DNA of 8,420 nt from Caldilineaceae bacterium (GTDB lineage Bacteria; Chloroflexota; Anaerolineae; Caldilineales; Caldilineaceae): assembly GCA_028819675.1 (NCBI GenBank), contig JAPPKT010000353.1, forward strand, positions 1 through 8,420, in the 5' to 3' direction. A program made the translations under genes and the position numbers. This document shows positions 6,106 to 8,420 of this stretch, in pieces. How positions within the stretch are numbered: the stretch's first letter is position 1; every line of letters begins with the position of its first letter. Under the pieces are notes generated by a model. That model was not told the origin of the DNA and ran no database searches. It saw only the letters and a program-made list of their open reading frames with translations.

Positions 6106-6640
6106 ACTGGCCTGCGGAGCCGGCTTTCTGGCTGAACTCCTCAAAGCGCAGCTGTCAGGCCTTCGCTACTGCGGCTTCGATCTCTCGCCCCACCTGCTCG
6201 AATACGCACTTCGCAGGCTCGACGAATCTCCGCAAGAAAAGGGCAACGCCAGGTCGATGCACTTTCGCCGCGCCAACCTCGTAAGCGATGACTGGACCGC
6301 ACCACTCGTCGAAATGGGCTGGGCCGGCAAAGTCGACGCCGTCGTATCAATCCAGGCCCTACATGACCTGGGCGATCTTGCGCAACAGAAACAGGTCTTG
6401 CAACAGGCGCGTAGTCTCCTGCGCGAAGGCGGAATTCTGGCCTACGGCGACCTCCTCTACGACGCCAAAAGCCCGCATCCAAGCCGCTACTGCGTAGAGG
6501 AGCACGAAGAAATGCTGCACGCTTGCGGCTTTTCCACCCCTGGCAGTTCCCCTTCTGACAGTGGCCGTCAAAACTCCGGTTCCCGCAGTTTCGCCGCTGC
6601 TGTCTACGGCGAATTCGGTACTTTTGTATGCTGCAGATGA
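5957..6640 (+). CDS. Class I SAM-dependent methyltransferase 1
   Basis: This 227-residue protein has the Rossmann-like SAM methyltransferase fold. Motif I is VVELACGAGF (48-57), which binds the methionine part of SAM. Motif II is the acidic loop YCGFDLS with Asp75, which holds the ribose. DAVVSIQALHDL (127-138) is motif IV, followed by LLREGGILAYGDLL (154-167). An HACGF block (188-192) and the closing strand GTFVC (221-225) complete the fold. The N-terminal part (SEVRSWEARLNRERPQRREVAAWI, residues 11-34; motif RPQRREV at 24-30) resembles that of related methyltransferases, so the start at 5957 looks genuine even though its first 149 bp overlap the esterase. The substrate is unknown; this group usually methylates small molecules. 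The stop TGA overlaps the start of methyltransferase 2 in ATGA (6637-6640), implying coupled translation. Confidence 0.85.
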   Translation: MIRSADVRTDSEVRSWEARLNRERPQRREVAAWITSQISAASAGTPRVVELACGAGFLAELLKAQLSGLRYCGFDLSPHLLEYALRRLDESPQEKGNARSMHFRRANLVSDDWTAPLVEMGWAGKVDAVVSIQALHDLGDLAQQKQVLQQARSLLREGGILAYGDLLYDAKSPHPSRYCVEEHEEMLHACGFSTPGSSPSDSGRQNSGSRSFAAAVYGEFGTFVCCR

Positions 6641-7518
6641 GTCCTGTCACCGGCGTATCCGGCAATTGCCAGCAGAATGAAGCCGCAGGTCTGGCGCCCG
6701 GTGCCCTGTTTCCCTACTATGGCCGCGGCGAACATCTCAAGGCCAAACACGTCGGGACGACCATGGTATCCGGGAGGAGGCTGGAGTCCTGGGCCCTCGG
6801 ACTCGTCCCGGCTGAGGCCAGCGCGACCATCTTGGACGCCGGGTGTGGCTGGGGGAGATTCACCTGGCCTCTCATCGAAGAGTTCGGAGTGGATTCGACC
6901 GGAATAACCTGTGCCGATAGCTCGCTGGGAATGCTGGAAACCGCTGCCGCCGAAGCGAAACAACGGCGGCACCGTCCCAAATTCGTTACCGCCGACATTC
7001 AGGCCCTGCCCTTCCCCCCTGGCTACTTCACAGGCGCGATGGCCAACCACGTGCTCTACCATCTACCGCACATTCCCGACGGCGTACGCGAATTGGCACG
7101 GGTCGTGAACAAGGATGGCTGGCTCCTAGCAACAACCAATAGCGACGACATCAGCGTACCCGTACTTGAGTTCCACTATGCCGCCCTCGACGAACTCGGT
7201 ATCGCCTACGAAACCGAGGCCCGGTCGCCCTTTTCCATGGAGAACGGGGGCAAATCTCTTGGCGAGGGTTTCGCAGACGTTGATCAGGTCTACTTTGAGG
7301 ATGAAGTACGCTACGTCACTGCGGAAGATTTCCTGTCGAGCTACAAAACAATAGGCCGCTACCGCAACCTGCTCGAACGGGCGGATATCGAGTCCGGCAA
7401 GAAAAGGCAACTGCCGGTCCTCGTGTATCAACAGGCCAGCGAAGTTATTCTTAGGAGAGGAGAACTGCGCTCACCTGTTCGCATGGGAGCATTTGTCTGC
7501 AGAGGGCCGAAACAATGA
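6637..7518 (+). CDS. Class I SAM-dependent methyltransferase 2
   Basis: This 293-residue protein carries the Methyltransf_11/25-type core. Motif I is ILDAGCGWGRF (65-75), with an acidic residue at motif II (Asp94 in TCADSS). FVTADIQALPFP (117-128) is the motif III region, ANHVLYHLPH (136-145) motif IV and NKDGWLLATTNS (158-169) the following strand. After the core, about 120 residues (170-290) form a C-terminal part that probably shapes the substrate site and ends in a final strand GAFVCRG. It shares the fold with methyltransferase 1 but looks like a different subfamily, not a recent duplicate. I chose ATG 6637, which forms an ATGA overlap with the preceding stop; ATG 6628, three codons upstream in frame, is an alternative. 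Its own stop overlaps the start of a 29-codon frame in another ATGA (7515-7518). The substrate is unknown. Confidence 0.87.
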   Translation: MSPVTGVSGNCQQNEAAGLAPGALFPYYGRGEHLKAKHVGTTMVSGRRLESWALGLVPAEASATILDAGCGWGRFTWPLIEEFGVDSTGITCADSSLGMLETAAAEAKQRRHRPKFVTADIQALPFPPGYFTGAMANHVLYHLPHIPDGVRELARVVNKDGWLLATTNSDDISVPVLEFHYAALDELGIAYETEARSPFSMENGGKSLGEGFADVDQVYFEDEVRYVTAEDFLSSYKTIGRYRNLLERADIESGKKRQLPVLVYQQASEVILRRGELRSPVRMGAFVCRGPKQ

Positions 7519-7604
7519 GAAAGTGGGCCGGCTGCCCGGTCTGTTCCAAGGAACGGGGAAGCCTCCCTGAGGCGGCGAACCAAAAGCTGGAGAATCCTAG
7601 ATGA
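7515..7604 (+). CDS. Possible 29-residue CxxC microprotein
   Basis: A 29-codon frame fills the whole gap between methyltransferase 2 and the MOSC gene. Its ATG overlaps the preceding stop (ATGA, 7515-7518), and its TGA overlaps the next start (ATGA, 7601-7604). An SD-like AGAGGG (7501-7506) lies 8 nt before its ATG. The peptide starts MRKWAGCPVCSKERGSL and contains one CPVC pair (residues 7-10), as seen in half of a zinc knuckle or in redox-active sites. Two exact stop-start overlaps make this more than a random frame, but it is very short and the MOSC gene has its own SD. No family is recognised. If not a protein, it may be a translated spacer that keeps ribosomes moving to the MOSC start. 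Confidence 0.35.
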   Translation: MRKWAGCPVCSKERGSLPEAANQKLENPR

Positions 7605-8128
7605 CAACCCTCAATCCGGAAAGTGATGTAGCCAAACTGATGGCGAAGCCTTCGAAGGCCGGTACGGTGGAATGGATAGGTCTGCGTGCCGAGCGCCGCG
7701 GTCCCCTGCAATCCGTGACGGAGGCCGAAGCCGTACCCGGCTCTGGGCTGGAAGGCGACCACTTCCACGGCCAGGGCAGTGGCGTCCGTCAGGTGACATT
7801 GATCCAGGGGGAGCACCTCGACGCCGTCGGGGCTTTCCTCCAGAAACCCTCGGCCGACCCCGCGCTGGCACGGCGCAACATCGTCGTACGCGGCATCAAC
7901 CTGTTCAGCCTGCAGGACCGTAGGTTCAGAATAGGCGACGCCATTCTTGAACATTCCGGACCCTGCCACCCTTGCAGCCGCATGGAGGAAAACTTCGGGC
8001 CGGGCGGATACGGCGCCATGCGAGGCCACGGAGGCATCACCGCCCGAGTCATTGAGGGCGGCACAATCCGCGTCGGCGACGAAGTTAACAAGCTCCTTCT
8101 GGGCGAGGAGTTGGAGGAAGGCGCCTAA
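7601..8128 (+). CDS. MOSC domain-containing protein
   Basis: This 175-residue protein is a stand-alone MOSC domain (molybdenum cofactor sulfurase C-terminal fold). Visible family blocks are GLEGDHF (49-55), RQVTLIQGEHLDAV (63-76), ALARRNIVVRGIN (88-100), FRIGDAILE (109-117) and the Cys-bearing GPCHPCSRME (120-129). MRGHGGITARVIEGGTIRVG (140-159) closes the domain. Cys125 corresponds to the conserved MOSC cysteine thought to carry sulfur or to ligate molybdenum; Cys122 is additional. Known relatives include the cofactor-binding domains of the mARC/YcbX and YiiM reductases of N-hydroxylated compounds. GGAG (7589-7592) lies 8 nt before ATG 7601. It is the last gene of the coupled operon, and its TAA overlaps the stop of the convergent glycosyltransferase. 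Confidence 0.92.
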   Translation: MTTLNPESDVAKLMAKPSKAGTVEWIGLRAERRGPLQSVTEAEAVPGSGLEGDHFHGQGSGVRQVTLIQGEHLDAVGAFLQKPSADPALARRNIVVRGINLFSLQDRRFRIGDAILEHSGPCHPCSRMEENFGPGGYGAMRGHGGITARVIEGGTIRVGDEVNKLLLGEELEEGA

Positions 8129-8420
8129 CCGCAGGACGAAACCAGAGGGGAAAACACTGCCCGTAGGCTGTTGGCCTCGTCCTCGGGGTTCTGATAGGCT
8201 CTCGCTGTCCTGAGACTATTCTCCGTTATTTTGGAGAAAGCCCCGGGCTGGGAGGCCAGGTCCCGCAGAACCGACTCAAGCCTTCGACCGAGTTCAGGCA
8301 CATTTCCATTTTCGACGAGAATGCAGTTTTGACCCGGCCCTTCAGACCTCATGAATGCGCCGCCTCCGATTCCGCTGAAGCCGACCACCAGGCAGCCGCA
8401 GGCCATCGCTTCCAGGACCG
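8125..8420 (-). CDS. Glycosyltransferase, 3' end only
   Basis: Only the last ~98 codons are present; the gene enters from the right edge. The visible part begins VLEAMACGCLVVGFSGIGGG, the sugar-nucleotide-binding loop found near the C-terminus of GT-B fold glycosyltransferases (GT4-like), with the expected Glu before MACG. Then come a short acidic stretch (ILVENGNVPELGRRL) and a C-terminal helix region, typical for the family's last ~90 residues. Such enzymes transfer a sugar from an activated donor to polysaccharide, lipid or small-molecule acceptors at the inner face of the membrane. The acceptor is unknown. The ATG at 8406 is internal, not the start. The stop TAG (8127-8125) overlaps the MOSC stop on the other strand. 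Confidence 0.75.
   Translation of the reverse strand, partial: VLEAMACGCLVVGFSGIGGGAFMRSEGPGQNCILVENGNVPELGRRLESVLRDLASQPGAFSKITENSLRTARAYQNPEDEANSLRAVFSPLVSSCG

Noticed and set aside
6141..6665. 174-codon minus-strand frame opposite methyltransferase 1
   Set aside because: It is Arg-rich and motif-free, as expected for the reverse complement of a GC-rich coding sequence; the plus strand has intact SAM motifs.
7561..7573. Hairpin GCCTC-CCT-GAGGC before the MOSC gene as a terminator
   Set aside because: The stem is only 5 bp with no T-run, and the flanking stop-start overlaps argue for continuous transcription.
7451..8029. 192-codon minus-strand frame opposite the MOSC gene
   Set aside because: It is antisense to a clear MOSC domain, has no recognisable motif and reads as the complement of GC-rich codons.
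1..8420. tRNA, rRNA, CRISPR array, insertion sequence, integrase or att site
   Set aside because: I read both strands for T-loop signatures, spaced direct repeats and terminal inverted repeats flanking a transposase and found none.

Overview
The window comes from a bacterial genome of moderately high GC content, probably an uncultured environmental lineage. Dense PhyH, aldo/keto reductase and VOC genes of this kind are common in acidobacterial, poribacterial and latescibacterial-type genomes, but nothing here fixes the phylum. Most genes carry Shine-Dalgarno (SD) sites. I see no tRNA, rRNA, CRISPR array, insertion sequence or phage gene. The first 30 bases are pure C and G runs that look like a contig-end artefact.

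Layout. (1) Positions 1-555 hold no convincing gene. A strong hairpin at 556-582 may terminate the minus-strand pair that follows. (2) Positions 657-1620, minus strand, hold two tandem paralogues of an unrecognised four-helix membrane protein. Both start at GTG, and each has a hairpin with a 10-nt loop just before its SD. (3) Positions 1705-2230 are a gene-free gap. (4) A minus-strand glyoxalase-like VOC protein (2231-2881) is divergent from a PhyH-family Fe(II)/2-oxoglutarate oxygenase (3057-3893). The shared intergenic region holds a TATAAT box and an inverted repeat that could be an operator. (5) A minus-strand aldo/keto reductase (3904-4890) converges tightly on the PhyH gene. (6) A plus-strand operon (5029-8128) encodes an HSL-family esterase, two unrelated class I SAM methyltransferases, a possible 29-residue CxxC microprotein and a MOSC-domain protein. 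(7) The 3' end of a minus-strand glycosyltransferase runs off the right edge, and its stop codon overlaps that of the MOSC gene.

The operon in (6) is the most distinctive part. Three successive junctions (methyltransferase 1/2, methyltransferase 2/microORF, microORF/MOSC) are ATGA stop-start overlaps. The esterase/methyltransferase junction breaks the pattern with a 149-bp overlap. Removing one AG unit from a short (AG)4 run would restore a TAATG junction, so the esterase tail looks like a recent frameshift extension. The operon could form a small-molecule modification unit (ester hydrolysis, two methylations, a MOSC sulfur/molybdenum-cofactor function), but the substrate cannot be read from sequence. 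The PhyH protein shows His-Ser-Gly where the canonical iron-binding His-x-Asp would be expected, which deserves structural checking.
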